A stretch of DNA of 64,000 nucleotides from Roseateles asaccharophilus (lineage in GTDB: Bacteria; Pseudomonadota; Gammaproteobacteria; Burkholderiales; Burkholderiaceae_C). The position numbers and the translations under genes were made by a program. The stretch is taken from NCBI RefSeq assembly GCF_004362405.1, contig NZ_SNXE01000001.1, positions 434,001 through 498,000 on the forward strand, given 5' to 3'. This document shows, piece by piece, positions 30,863 through 39,971 of this stretch (positions are counted from its first letter, which is position 1; each line of letters opens with the position of its first letter). Under the pieces are notes generated by a model. That model was not told where the DNA came from, did no database searches, and saw only the letters and a program-made list of their open reading frames with translations.

Positions 30863-31650
30863 TGCAGGCCGCGATGAGCCCCTCCCTGCCCGCGCTGGCC
30901 CGCCTGGCCGAGGAAGCGGGGCTCAATGCCAGCACCCCGCCCCAGCAGCAGCGCGTGGCGGGCTGGCTGATCCGGCTCTCGCCGGGCAAGGCCAAGCGCT
31001 CGCGCTGCGTGAATGCGCTGGAGCAAGGCGAGCTGCCCCTGCATGAGCTGCTGCAGCGCTGCGCCACCGCCTTTGCTGCCGCCGGCCTGCCCCTGTGTGT
31101 GCGCGTCACCCCCTTCAGCCAGCCGGCCGATCTGGACGCGCAGCTGGCCGCCCTGGGCTGGTCCAGCTTCGATCCGGCCGAGGTCATGGTTCGGGCCCGG
31201 CTGGATGATCTGCCGGCCAAGGACCTGACACCAGGCTGCCGGGTCGAGCCGCTGGAAGCCGAGGCCTATGCCGCCCTGGTGGGTGCCCTGCGCGGCTCCA
31301 GCGCGGCCGAAATCGAGGCCCATGCCCAGCGCCTGCGGGAATCGCCCGTGCCCTACCGAGGCCACGCCCTGCGCGATGCCGCGGGCACCCTGCTGGCCTG
31401 CGGCCAGTTCGCCCGGGAAGGCGTCATGGTGGGCCTCTACGACATCTTCACGCCCGCCGAGCAGCGGGGTCGTGGTCATGCCCACCAGCTCTGCCTGGCC
31501 CTGCTGGCGGCCGCCCGGGAGGAAGGTGCCCGGCATGCCTATCTGCAGGTGGGCAGCGACAACGCGGTGGCGCAGCGCGTCTATGGCCGCCTGGGCTTCG
31601 AGTTCGCCTACCGCTACCACTACCGCAGCCCGCTCGCCGAACTGCGTTGA
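30862..31650 (+). CDS. GNAT-family N-acetyltransferase
   Basis: About 262 residues. The C-terminal half is a clear GNAT domain: VGLYDIFTPAEQRGRGHAHQLCLALLAAAREEGARHAYLQVGSDNAVAQRVYGRLGFEFAYRYHYR, with the acetyl-CoA-binding R-G-R-G-H-A. The N-terminal half (GWLIRLSPGKAKRSRCVNALEQGELPLHELLQRC) is the companion segment seen in related proteins encoded near parA in Burkholderiales. The acceptor is unknown. The start overlaps the parA stop; ATG at 30862 is used, with a GTG at 30859 and an ATG at 30874 as alternatives. Confidence 0.85.
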   Translation: MQAAMSPSLPALARLAEEAGLNASTPPQQQRVAGWLIRLSPGKAKRSRCVNALEQGELPLHELLQRCATAFAAAGLPLCVRVTPFSQPADLDAQLAALGWSSFDPAEVMVRARLDDLPAKDLTPGCRVEPLEAEAYAALVGALRGSSAAEIEAHAQRLRESPVPYRGHALRDAAGTLLACGQFAREGVMVGLYDIFTPAEQRGRGHAHQLCLALLAAAREEGARHAYLQVGSDNAVAQRVYGRLGFEFAYRYHYRSPLAELR

Positions 31651-31676
31651 CGACGACTCAGGTCAGGGCGTGGCGC

Positions 31677-32108
31677 TCAATCGCGCGGCTGCCAGACCTT
31701 GAGCAGGGTGTGGCGGGTGAAGCCCGGCACATAGTCGTGCAGATAGGCCACGCAGGCATAGCCCAGGTGCTCGAAGCAGTCGGCCGCCTCGTCCAACAGG
31801 GTCTCGATCAGGGCGTCGACGCAGCCGCGCTTGAGCGCCTGGGCCTCGATCTGGCGCAGCAGCTGGCCGCCCAGCCCCTGGCCGCGATGCTCGGGCTGCA
31901 CCCAGATATAGCTGAGGTAGAGGCGCTGGAACTCCGTGCGGCCCCAGGCCCCGGCGATCAGTTGGCCGTCTTCATAGAGACCGCAAGCGATGTCACGGGC
32001 GTCACTGCCCTGGGTCTGCTGACGGCCATGCAGGATGACGCCATCGCGGATGGCGTCCAGATCGGCGGGGGGCAGTTCGGCGTCGCGACGCCACACCCGC
32101 TGGGACAT
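31677..32108 (-). CDS. GNAT-family N-acetyltransferase
   Basis: A 143-residue GNAT protein. The binding loop is VQPEHRGQGLGGQLLRQIEAQALKRGCVDALIETLLDEAADCFEHLGYACVA, with Q-x-x-G-x-G in HRGQGLGG. Its ATG abuts the last base of argC on the same strand, so it is probably translated from the argC transcript. The acceptor cannot be told; similar small enzymes act on amines or antibiotics. Confidence 0.85.
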   Translation of the reverse strand: MSQRVWRRDAELPPADLDAIRDGVILHGRQQTQGSDARDIACGLYEDGQLIAGAWGRTEFQRLYLSYIWVQPEHRGQGLGGQLLRQIEAQALKRGCVDALIETLLDEAADCFEHLGYACVAYLHDYVPGFTRHTLLKVWQPRD

Positions 32109-33049
32109 CAGAGGCCCAGGCCCTCGTCCAGACCCAGATGCACATTCATGGACTGCACGGCGGCGCCGCTGGCGCCCTTGCCCAGATTGTCCAGGCGGGC
32201 CATCACCAGCACCTGGGTCTCGCTGCCGAAGACGGCAATGTCCACGCGGTTCGTGTCATTGCAGGCCTGCACATCGTAGAAGCCGGTTTCCATCGTGGCC
32301 GGGTCACGCAGGGTCAGCACCTTGATGAAGCGCTCGCCCGCGTAATGCGCGCTCAGGGCCTCGTGCAGATGCTCGGCCCGGGTGCCGGCGCGCAGCTGGC
32401 TCAGATGCAGGGGCACGGTCACGGCCAGGCCCTTGTAGAAGCTGCCGACGATGGGCATGAACACCGGCGCCTGCTTCAGGCCGGTGTGGGCCATCATCTC
32501 GGGCAGGTGCTTGTGGGCCAGACCCAAGGCGTAGGGGCGGGGCGAGTCCAGCTTGCTGTCGCCACCGGCCTCGTACTGGGCAATCATGGACTTGCCGCCA
32601 CCCGAGTAGCCGGTGATGGAGGTAGCACTGATCAGGGCCTCGGGCGCCAGCAGGCCGGCGTCCACCAGGGGGCGCACCGCCAGGATGAAGGCGCTGGCGT
32701 GGCAGCCCGGGTTGGCGATGCGCTTGCTGGCGCGGATCTTGGCGCGCTGATCCTTGGCCAGTTCGGGCAGGCCGAAGCTCCAGCCCGGCACCGTGCGGTG
32801 GGCGGTGCTGGCGTCGATCAGGCAGGTGTTGGGGTTGCTGACCATGGCCGCGGCCTCGCGCGAGGCGGCATCGGGCAGGCACAGAAAGGACACATCCGAG
32901 GCATTGATCAGGCGCGCGCGCTCGGCGGCGTCCTTGCGCTTGTCGGCGTCGATCTTCAGGACTTCGATGTCGCTGCGACCGGCCAGGTACTCATGAATGC
33001 GCAGGCCCGTCGTGCCCTCTTGTCCATCCACAAACACCTTGTAAGCCAT
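32108..33049 (-). CDS. argC: N-acetyl-gamma-glutamyl-phosphate reductase (type 2)
   Basis: A 313-residue enzyme of the shorter type-2 ArgC form. The N-terminus has the NADP fold (VFVDGQEGTTGLRIHEYL). The catalytic Cys is in RIANPGCHASAFILAVRPL, and SITGYSGGGKSMIAQYE and AYALGLAHKHLPEM are family blocks. It converts N-acetylglutamyl phosphate to the semialdehyde in arginine synthesis. No other arg gene is nearby. ATG at 33049. Confidence 0.96.
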   Translation of the reverse strand: MAYKVFVDGQEGTTGLRIHEYLAGRSDIEVLKIDADKRKDAAERARLINASDVSFLCLPDAASREAAAMVSNPNTCLIDASTAHRTVPGWSFGLPELAKDQRAKIRASKRIANPGCHASAFILAVRPLVDAGLLAPEALISATSITGYSGGGKSMIAQYEAGGDSKLDSPRPYALGLAHKHLPEMMAHTGLKQAPVFMPIVGSFYKGLAVTVPLHLSQLRAGTRAEHLHEALSAHYAGERFIKVLTLRDPATMETGFYDVQACNDTNRVDIAVFGSETQVLVMARLDNLGKGASGAAVQSMNVHLGLDEGLGL

Positions 33050-33107
33050 GGCCTCTTCTCCAGCACAATCGATCGATCAGAAAGGACCGACAGCATAAGG
33101 CCAAACC

Positions 33108-33656
33108 ATGATTGAACCGCGTGTATTGCTACTGCCTGGCTGGCTGAATTCCGACCCGGATCACTGGCAGAGCCGCTGGGAGGCCCTGCATGGCGACCAG
33201 CGCGTCGAGCAGGCCGACTGGCAATGGCCGCGCCGCGGGGACTGGATGGCCCGGCTGGACGAGGTGCTGCAGCAGGATGCCCGCCCCGCCCTGCTGGTGG
33301 CCCATTCCCTGGGCTGCCAGCTGGTGGCCAGCTGGGCCGCTCATTCGCAGCACACGGCCCGGGTGCGCGGCGCCCTGCTGGTGGCCCCGCCCGATACCGA
33401 GCGCGAGGACACCCCGCCCCAGCTGCACAACTGGCGCCCCATACGCCGACCGCGCCTGCCCTTCCCTGCCTTGGCCGTGGTCAGCAGCGACGACCCCTTC
33501 TGCGCCCCCGAGCGCGGCGCCCAGATGGCGGCCGACTGGGGCGCCGAGCTGCTGATGCTGGGCGCCTGCGGCCATATCAACAGCGCCTCCGGCCTGGGCG
33601 ACTGGCCCGAGGGCCGGGCCCTGCTGCAACGCCTGCAGGCGACGGCCGCGGCATAA
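33108..33656 (+). CDS. RBBP9/YdeN-family serine hydrolase
   Basis: A 182-residue alpha/beta hydrolase of the small RBBP9/YdeN type. The N-terminal LLLPGWLNSDPDHWQSRWE is followed by the nucleophile elbow LLVAHSLGCQLVASWA (Ser in HSLGC), an acidic residue in VVSSDDPFC and a His in GACGHINSASGLGDWPEG. The natural substrate is unknown. It lies 17 bases upstream of parB and probably shares its transcript. Confidence 0.9.
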   Translation: MIEPRVLLLPGWLNSDPDHWQSRWEALHGDQRVEQADWQWPRRGDWMARLDEVLQQDARPALLVAHSLGCQLVASWAAHSQHTARVRGALLVAPPDTEREDTPPQLHNWRPIRRPRLPFPALAVVSSDDPFCAPERGAQMAADWGAELLMLGACGHINSASGLGDWPEGRALLQRLQATAAA

Positions 33657-33673
33657 GGGACAATCCAGCCCCT

Positions 33674-34573
33674 ATGGTCACGAAAAAACCCAAGGGCCTG
33701 GGCATGGGCCTGGAGGCCCTGCTCGGCCCCAAAGTCAGCGATAGCCCCGCCGCAAGCCGCGAGGGTGAGCCCAGCACCCTGCGCCTGGAATGGATGCAGG
33801 CCGGCAAGTACCAGCCGCGCACGCGCATGGACGAGGGCTCGCTCTATGAGCTGGCCGAGAGCATCAAGGGCCAGGGCATCATGCAGCCCATCCTGGTGCG
33901 GCCCATCACACCGAACGGTGAAGCGCGCTACGAGATCATCGCCGGCGAGCGGCGCTTCCGCGCCGCCAAGCTGGCGGGTCTGCGCGAGGTGCCGGTGCTG
34001 GTCAAGGCCGTGCCCGACGAGGCCGCGGCCGCCATGGCCCTGATCGAGAACATCCAGCGCGAAGACCTGAATCCGCTGGAAGAGGCCCAGGGCCTGAAGC
34101 GCCTGACCGAAGAGTTCGGACTCACCCACGAACAGGCCGCCCAGGCCGTGGGCCGCTCGCGCAGCGCCGCCAGCAATCTGCTGCGCCTGCTGCAGCTGGC
34201 CGATCCGGTGCAGAACATGCTGATGGCCGGCGATATCGATATGGGCCATGCCCGTGCCCTGCTGCCCCTGGATGGCGCGCACCAGATCACCACCGCCACC
34301 GAGATCGCCGCCAAGAAGCTCAGCGTGCGCGAGGCCGAGAAGCTGGTGGCCCGCCAGGGCTCGGCCCGGCAAAAGCCCTTGCTGCGCGTCAAGAGCGACA
34401 AGAGCCGCGATGTGCTGCGCCTGGAGGAAGAGCTCTCGGACCTGCTCACCGCCCAGGTGGAGATCCGCGTCAAGAAGCGCACCAAGCGCGGCGAGCAGGG
34501 CGAACTGGCCATACAGTTCGGCTCGCTGGATGAACTCAATGGCTTGATCGAGAAACTGCGCGGCCCGCAGTAA
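33674..34573 (+). CDS. parB: Chromosome-partitioning protein ParB
   Basis: A 299-residue ParB. The CTPase domain carries YEIIAGERRFRAAKLAGLREVPVLV and ALIENIQREDLNPLEEAQGLKRL. The helix-turn-helix that reads parS is LTHEQAAQAVGRSRSAASNLLRLLQL. The C-terminal dimerisation tail ends LNGLIEKLRGPQ. It loads at the parS sites in mnmG and rsmG and works with ParA. The ATG at 33674 begins the normal MVTKKPKGLGMGLEALLG. Confidence 0.97.
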   Translation: MVTKKPKGLGMGLEALLGPKVSDSPAASREGEPSTLRLEWMQAGKYQPRTRMDEGSLYELAESIKGQGIMQPILVRPITPNGEARYEIIAGERRFRAAKLAGLREVPVLVKAVPDEAAAAMALIENIQREDLNPLEEAQGLKRLTEEFGLTHEQAAQAVGRSRSAASNLLRLLQLADPVQNMLMAGDIDMGHARALLPLDGAHQITTATEIAAKKLSVREAEKLVARQGSARQKPLLRVKSDKSRDVLRLEEELSDLLTAQVEIRVKKRTKRGEQGELAIQFGSLDELNGLIEKLRGPQ

Positions 34574-34608
34574 TACCAGCGCGGACACCGGTCGCTGCAA
34601 GCCTCCGC

Positions 34609-34635
34609 AAAGCCGTGAGCTCTTCACGGCTTTTT
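34609..34635 (+). terminator. Rho-independent terminator after parB
   Basis: AAAGCCGTGA and TCACGGCTTT form a ten-pair stem with a five-base loop, ending in a run of five T. It lies 36 bases past the parB stop. Confidence 0.9.
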
Positions 34636-34995
34636 CATGCCCGGTGCACAAGCCGGCATGGTGCATGCATATTGAAATGCACGCCCCGTCCATCACTTTG
34701 CGGGGGGGGCAGGCAACAGGGCCAGGTCTTGCCCTGAGCAAGAACGCACGGAAGGGCGTAGCATGATGTCAACGCGACGCGAATCTTCTGTGTTGAAGGA
34801 CAAAGACTAGGCTTATCCTGTGTTCAAGGCTTGGTGCATGAACCAAGCTAGACAGCAAGAGCCCTCGCTTTGCTGCTGAACCTCGGAAAGCTCTGATGAC
34901 GCCTCGGTCCGGTTGTAGGGGCGCCATCAGAACTTCCCAGACGACGCCGGTGTTTCACGCCCGGCGGCCGTCTCTGTCCGACACAGGAGGTCAGC
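34636..34995 (+). other. Long 5' region of prkA
   Basis: These 360 bases hold no credible gene. A weak sigma-54-like pattern (GG at 34655, GC at 34667, ten bases between) is present, and the end carries a good ribosome-binding site (GGAGG) before prkA. No convincing sigma-70 promoter was found. In enterobacteria the equivalent operon is under NtrC/sigma-54 and sigma-S control, which keeps the weak site worth noting. Confidence 0.3.
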
Positions 34996-36918
34996 ATGGA
35001 CGTGATCAGCAGCTTTGCCGCTCGCTACGAGCGCACCCGGGTCGAAGAGCTCTCGCTGGAAGAGTACCTGGCCGAGTGCAAACGCAATCCCCTCGCCTAC
35101 GCCACCGCCGCCGAGCGCATGCTGCAGGCCATCGGCGAGCCGCAGATGGTGGACACGCGCAACGACCCGCGGCTCTCGCGCCTGTTTGCGAACAAGACCA
35201 TCAAGATCTATCCGGCCTTCGCCGAGTTCTACGGCATGGAGGACGCGATCGAGCAGGTCGTTTCCTACTTCCGCCACGCCGCGCAAGGGCTAGAGGAGAA
35301 GAAGCAGATCCTCTACCTACTGGGTCCGGTGGGCGGCGGCAAGAGCTCCATCGCCGAGCGGCTCAAGAGCCTGATGGAACAGGTGCCCTTCTACGCGCTC
35401 AAGGACTCGCCGGTCAACGAGTCGCCGCTGGGACTGTTTGACGGCGTCGAGGACGGGCCGCTGCTGGAGAAGGAATACGGCATCCCGCGCCGCTACCTGA
35501 ACCGCATCATGAGCCCCTGGGCCGTCAAGCGCCTGGAGGAGTTCGGCGGCGACATCCGGCGCTTCAAGGTGGTCAAGCGCTATCCCAGCGTGCTGCGCCA
35601 GGTGGGCGTGGCCAAGACCGAGCCGGGTGACGAGAACAACCAGGACATCTCCAGCCTGGTGGGCAAGGTGGACATCCGCAAGCTCGAGACCTATGCCCAG
35701 GACGACCCCGATGCCTACAGCTACTCCGGCGGCCTGTGCCTGGCCAACCAGGGGCTGCTGGAGTTCGTGGAGATGTTCAAGGCGCCCATCAAGGTGCTGC
35801 ACCCCCTGCTGACCGCCACGCAGGAGGGCAACTTCAAGGGCACCGAAGGCTTTGGTGCCATCCCCTTTGACGGCATCGTGCTGGCGCACAGCAACGAGAG
35901 CGAGTGGAAGACCTTCCGCAACAACAAGAACAACGAGGCCTTCCTGGACCGCATCTACATCGTCAAGGTGCCCTACTGCCTGCGCGTCAGCGAGGAGGTC
36001 AAGATCTACGAGAAGCTGATCCGCGGCTCCTCGCTGGCCGAGGCCAAGTGCGCCCCGGGCACGCTCAAGATGATGAGCCAGTTCGCCATCCTCACGCGCC
36101 TGAAGGAGCCCGAGAACAGCTCGCTCTTCAGCAAGATGCAGGTCTACGACGGCGAGAACCTCAAGGACACCGACCCGCGCGCCAAGAGCTACCAGGAGTA
36201 CCGCGACTACGCCGGCGTGGACGAGGGCATGAGCGGCATCTCCACCCGCTTCGCCTACAAGATCCTGTCCAAGGTCTTCAACTTCGATTCCAGCGAGGTG
36301 GCGGCCAATCCGGTGCACCTGATGTATGTGCTGGAGCAGCAGATCGAGCGCGAGCAGTTCCCGCAGGATCTGGAGCAGAAGTACGTGGGCTTCATCAAGG
36401 AGGCCCTGGCCCCGCGCTATGCCGAGTTCATCGGCAAGGAAATCCAGACGGCCTATCTGGAGAGCTACAGCGAGTACGGCCAGAACATCTTCGACCGCTA
36501 CGTCACCTATGCCGACTACTGGATCCAGGACCAGGAATACCGCGACACCGACACCGGCGAGGTCTTCGACCGCGCGGCCCTGAACGCCGAGCTGGAGAAG
36601 ATCGAGAAGCCCGCAGGCATCTCCAACCCCAAGGACTTCCGCAACGAGATCGTCAACTTCGTGCTGCGGGCGCGCGCCAACAACCAGGGCAAGAACCCCG
36701 CCTGGACCAGCTACGAGAAGCTGCGCACGGTGATCGAGAAGAAGATGTTCTCCAACACCGAGGAGCTGCTGCCCGTCATCAGCTTCAATGCCAAGGCCAG
36801 CGCCGATGAAGCCAAGAAGCACGAGAACTTCGTGCAACGCATGGTGGACAAGGGCTACACGGCCAAGCAGGTGCGCCTGCTCTGCGAGTGGTACCTGCGG
36901 GTGAGAAAGAGCTCCTGA
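34996..36918 (+). CDS. prkA: PrkA-family serine protein kinase
   Basis: A 640-residue protein of standard PrkA (YeaG) length. The N-terminal AAA-like half has the P-loop LLGPVGGGKSSIAERL (about 111-126), and the family blocks VNESPLGLFDG and GAIPFDGIVLAHSNESEW follow. The C-terminal part is helical. In E. coli and Bacillus it phosphorylates or degrades proteins in stationary-phase or starvation response, and it is encoded with yeaH as here. GGAGG lies upstream of the ATG at 34996. Confidence 0.95.
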   Translation: MDVISSFAARYERTRVEELSLEEYLAECKRNPLAYATAAERMLQAIGEPQMVDTRNDPRLSRLFANKTIKIYPAFAEFYGMEDAIEQVVSYFRHAAQGLEEKKQILYLLGPVGGGKSSIAERLKSLMEQVPFYALKDSPVNESPLGLFDGVEDGPLLEKEYGIPRRYLNRIMSPWAVKRLEEFGGDIRRFKVVKRYPSVLRQVGVAKTEPGDENNQDISSLVGKVDIRKLETYAQDDPDAYSYSGGLCLANQGLLEFVEMFKAPIKVLHPLLTATQEGNFKGTEGFGAIPFDGIVLAHSNESEWKTFRNNKNNEAFLDRIYIVKVPYCLRVSEEVKIYEKLIRGSSLAEAKCAPGTLKMMSQFAILTRLKEPENSSLFSKMQVYDGENLKDTDPRAKSYQEYRDYAGVDEGMSGISTRFAYKILSKVFNFDSSEVAANPVHLMYVLEQQIEREQFPQDLEQKYVGFIKEALAPRYAEFIGKEIQTAYLESYSEYGQNIFDRYVTYADYWIQDQEYRDTDTGEVFDRAALNAELEKIEKPAGISNPKDFRNEIVNFVLRARANNQGKNPAWTSYEKLRTVIEKKMFSNTEELLPVISFNAKASADEAKKHENFVQRMVDKGYTAKQVRLLCEWYLRVRKSS

Positions 36919-36954
36919 TATAGGCAAGGGCCGTGACAGGGCCAAGGAACGAAG

Positions 36955-38235
36955 ATGCTGCAACAAATCATCGATCGTCGACTGTCAGGTAAGAACAAGT
37001 CCATCGGCAACCGCGAGCGCTTTCTGCGCCGCCACAAGGAGCAGATCCGCGAGGCGGTGCGGCGCGCGGTGGACGGGCGCGGCATCCGCGACATGGAGCG
37101 CGGGGAAGAGGTGCACATCCCCAAGAAGGACATCAGCGAACCCGTCTTCAGCCATGGCGAGGGCGGCGTGCGCGAGGTGGTGCGCCCCGGCAATACCGAG
37201 CATGTGCGCGGTGACCGCATCGCCAAGCCCAAGGGCGGCGCGGGCCAGGGCGGGGGCGGCGAAGCCAGCGACTCCGGCGAGGGCGAGGACGACTTCGTCT
37301 TCCACCTCAGCAAGGAGGAGTTCATGCAGGTCTTCTTCGAGGATCTGGCCCTGCCCAATCTGGCCCGCACCACCCTGGCCGAGACCCCCGAGTGGAAGAC
37401 GCACCGCGCCGGCTTCGTCAGCGACGGCACGCCCACCAATCTGCACGTGGTGCGCTCCATGCGCGGTGCCCTGGGCCGGCGCATCGCCCTGGGCATGGAC
37501 AAGCGCCGCGAGCTGCGTGAGCTGGAAGAGCGCCTGGCCCTGCTGCGCCGCGAGGACGCGGCCAAGCCCGAGGTGCAGGCCCTGCTGGCCGAAACCGAGG
37601 CCCGCATCCTGCTGCTGCGCCAGCGCCTGGACGCCATTCCCTTTCTGGACCCCATCGACCTGCGCTTTCGCAACCGCGTGCGCGTGCCCCAGCCCACCAC
37701 ACGGGCCGTGATGTTCTGCCTGATGGATGTGAGCGGCTCCATGGACGAGTCGCGCAAGGACCTGGCCAAGCGCTTCTTCATCCTGCTCTACCTCTTCCTG
37801 ACCCGGCACTACGAAAAGATCGAGGTGGTCTTCATCCGCCACCACACCCAGGCCCAGGAGGTGGACGAGCAGAACTTCTTCCACGCCACCGAGACCGGGG
37901 GCACCGTGGTCTCCTCGGCCCTGGTGCTGATGGAGCAGATCATCCGCCAGCGCTACTCGCCCACCGAGTGGAATATCTACGGCGCCCAGGCCAGCGACGG
38001 CGACAACTGGCACCACGACAGCGGCCGCTGCCGCGAGCTGCTGTCCGAGAAGATCCTGCCCCTGTGCCGCTACTTCGCCTATGTGCAGGTGGCCGAGGCC
38101 GAGCAGAACCTCTGGGAGGAATACGCCAAGCTGGCCGACGAGGAACCCCTGTTCGCCATGCGCAAGGCGGTGGAGGTGGCGCAGATCTACCCGGTCTTCC
38201 GCGACCTGTTCAAGAAGGAAGGGGCCAGCGCATGA
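36955..38235 (+). CDS. yeaH: YeaH/YhbH-family protein (UPF0229)
   Basis: A 426-residue protein with a von Willebrand A-like fold in the C-terminal half; the metal-site motif reads MDVSGSMDESRKD (about 260-272). The N-terminus (QQIIDRRLSGKNKSIGNRERFLRRHKEQIREAVRR) and a Gly-rich linker (about 88-106) match the family. It works with PrkA in an undefined starvation pathway. It starts 37 bases after prkA and its stop overlaps a tiny ORF leading into spoVR. Confidence 0.94.
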   Translation: MLQQIIDRRLSGKNKSIGNRERFLRRHKEQIREAVRRAVDGRGIRDMERGEEVHIPKKDISEPVFSHGEGGVREVVRPGNTEHVRGDRIAKPKGGAGQGGGGEASDSGEGEDDFVFHLSKEEFMQVFFEDLALPNLARTTLAETPEWKTHRAGFVSDGTPTNLHVVRSMRGALGRRIALGMDKRRELRELEERLALLRREDAAKPEVQALLAETEARILLLRQRLDAIPFLDPIDLRFRNRVRVPQPTTRAVMFCLMDVSGSMDESRKDLAKRFFILLYLFLTRHYEKIEVVFIRHHTQAQEVDEQNFFHATETGGTVVSSALVLMEQIIRQRYSPTEWNIYGAQASDGDNWHHDSGRCRELLSEKILPLCRYFAYVQVAEAEQNLWEEYAKLADEEPLFAMRKAVEVAQIYPVFRDLFKKEGASA

Positions 38236-38300
38236 GCCCCGGCCCGGCCGCTCCGAAGGCGGCTCCCAGCGCAGTGCGCAGCACGGAGGTTATCCAATGA
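38232..38300 (+). CDS. 22-codon bridging ORF between yeaH and spoVR
   Basis: This open frame starts with an ATG that overlaps the yeaH stop (ATGA) and ends with a TGA that overlaps the spoVR ATG (ATGA). It would encode 22 residues rich in Ala, Pro and Ser with no recognisable domain. The exact overlaps on both sides suggest it may serve to couple translation of the two genes. The spoVR ribosome-binding site GGAGG lies inside it. Whether a stable peptide is made is unknown. Confidence 0.4.
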   Translation: MSPGPAAPKAAPSAVRSTEVIQ

Positions 38301-39895
38301 GCATGATCGAGAACCGCCGCCAGATCGGCATCGCGGCCGATCGAAGCGAATATGGCGGCCGCCGTTGCCGCGAGCCCCTGCGCCAGCTCCTGCCCCTGAA
38401 GCAGCGCCCCGCCGGCCCCCTGCCCGGCCCCAGCGACTGGACCTTCGAGCTGATCGAGCAGTACCACGAGGTGATCCGCCAGACCGCCGAGCGCTACGGC
38501 CTGGACACCTATGCCAACCAGCTCGAGGTCATCAGCTCCGAGCAGATGATGGATGCCTATGCCTCGGTGGGCATGCCGGTGAACTACCGCCACTGGAGCT
38601 ATGGCAAGGAGTTCATCGCCACCGAGCGCCATTACAAGCGCGGCCAGATGGGCCTGGCCTACGAGATCGTCATCAACTCCGACCCCTGCATCGCCTACCT
38701 GATGGAAGAGAACACCATGGCCATGCAGGCCCTGGTGATCGCGCACGCCTGCTACGGGCACAACAGCTTCTTCAAGGGCAACTACCTGTTCCGCATGTGG
38801 ACGGACGCCTCCTCCATCATCGACTACCTGGTCTACGCCAAGAACTATGTGGCCGAATGCGAGGAGCGCCACGGCCTGGACGCGGTGGAGACCCTTCTGG
38901 ACTCCTGCCACGCCCTGATGAACCACGGCGTGGACCGCTACCGCCGCCCCTCCAAGCTCTCGCTCGCCGAGGAGCGCGCCCGCCAGCACGATCGCGAGGC
39001 CTACGCCCAGCAGCAGATCAACGAACTCTGGCGCACCCTGCCGCGCGGCAAGGACCGTGCCGAGGAAGGTCGCGAGGCGCGGCGCTTCCCCGAGGAGCCG
39101 CAGGAGAACCTGCTCTATTTCATCGAGAAGCATGCGCCCCTGCTGGAACCCTGGCAGAGAGAAATCGTGCGCATCGTGCGCAAGATCGCGCAGTACTTCT
39201 ACCCGCAGCGCCAGACCCAGGTGATGAACGAGGGCTGGGCCACCTTCTGGCACCACAAGCTGCTCAACACCATGTACGACGACGGCTACCTGACCGACGG
39301 CGTCATGATCGAGTGGCTCAAGTCACACACCAATGTGGTGGCCCAGCCGCCCATGGCCAATCTCAACCCCTATGCCCTGGGCTTCGCGATGTACAGCGAC
39401 ATCAAGCGCATCTGCGAGCAGCCCACCGAGGAAGACCGGCGCTGGTTCCCCGACATCGCCGGCAGCGACTGGCTGCCCACGCTGGACCACGCCATGCGCA
39501 ACTTCAAGGACGAGAGCTTTATCGGCCAGTACCTGAGCCCGCACCTGATGCGCGAATTCCGGCTCTTCTCCATCGTGGATGACGAAAGCCAGAGCGAGTA
39601 CGAGATCTCGGCCATCCACGACGAGTCGGGCTACCAGCACGTGCGCGAGACCCTGTCGCGCCAGTACGACCTCAGCACGCGCGAGCCCAATATCCAGGTC
39701 TGGAACGTCAATCTGCGCGGCGACCGCTCTCTCACCCTGCGCCACACCCAGCACATGAACCGGCCCCTGCACGAGGGCGCACAGGAGGTGCTCAAGCATG
39801 TGGCCCGGCTCTGGGGCTTTGGTGTGCATCTGGAGAGCGTCAACGATCGCGGTGACATCAGCAAGCGCTGGACCGTGCCGCCTCCCGCGCACTGA
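38297..39895 (+). CDS. spoVR: SpoVR-family protein
   Basis: A 532-residue SpoVR-like protein. The family core is LEVISSEQMMDAYASVGMPVNYRHWSYGKEF, followed by VIAHACYGHNSFFKGNYLFRMWTDASSIIDYLVYAK and QVMNEGWATFWHHKLLNTMY. The E-x-x-H-like and H-x-x-x-H patterns suggest a metalloprotease-like site, although activity is unproven. It is the third gene of the conserved prkA-yeaH-spoVR trio. The ATG at 38297 has GGAGG upstream. Confidence 0.94.
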   Translation: MSMIENRRQIGIAADRSEYGGRRCREPLRQLLPLKQRPAGPLPGPSDWTFELIEQYHEVIRQTAERYGLDTYANQLEVISSEQMMDAYASVGMPVNYRHWSYGKEFIATERHYKRGQMGLAYEIVINSDPCIAYLMEENTMAMQALVIAHACYGHNSFFKGNYLFRMWTDASSIIDYLVYAKNYVAECEERHGLDAVETLLDSCHALMNHGVDRYRRPSKLSLAEERARQHDREAYAQQQINELWRTLPRGKDRAEEGREARRFPEEPQENLLYFIEKHAPLLEPWQREIVRIVRKIAQYFYPQRQTQVMNEGWATFWHHKLLNTMYDDGYLTDGVMIEWLKSHTNVVAQPPMANLNPYALGFAMYSDIKRICEQPTEEDRRWFPDIAGSDWLPTLDHAMRNFKDESFIGQYLSPHLMREFRLFSIVDDESQSEYEISAIHDESGYQHVRETLSRQYDLSTREPNIQVWNVNLRGDRSLTLRHTQHMNRPLHEGAQEVLKHVARLWGFGVHLESVNDRGDISKRWTVPPPAH

Positions 39896-39971
39896 CCCCC
39901 CGGTTCTAGGGCCTAGGCAGCACCCATGCCTGGACATATCCTGCAAGGTCGTCTAGCGGGAGGGATGCAAC

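Noticed and set aside
34655..34668. Sigma-54 promoter for prkA
   Set aside because: Only the GG-N10-GC spacing fits; the rest of the -24/-12 consensus is weak and it lies about 330 bases from the gene, so it is noted only inside the 5' region entry.
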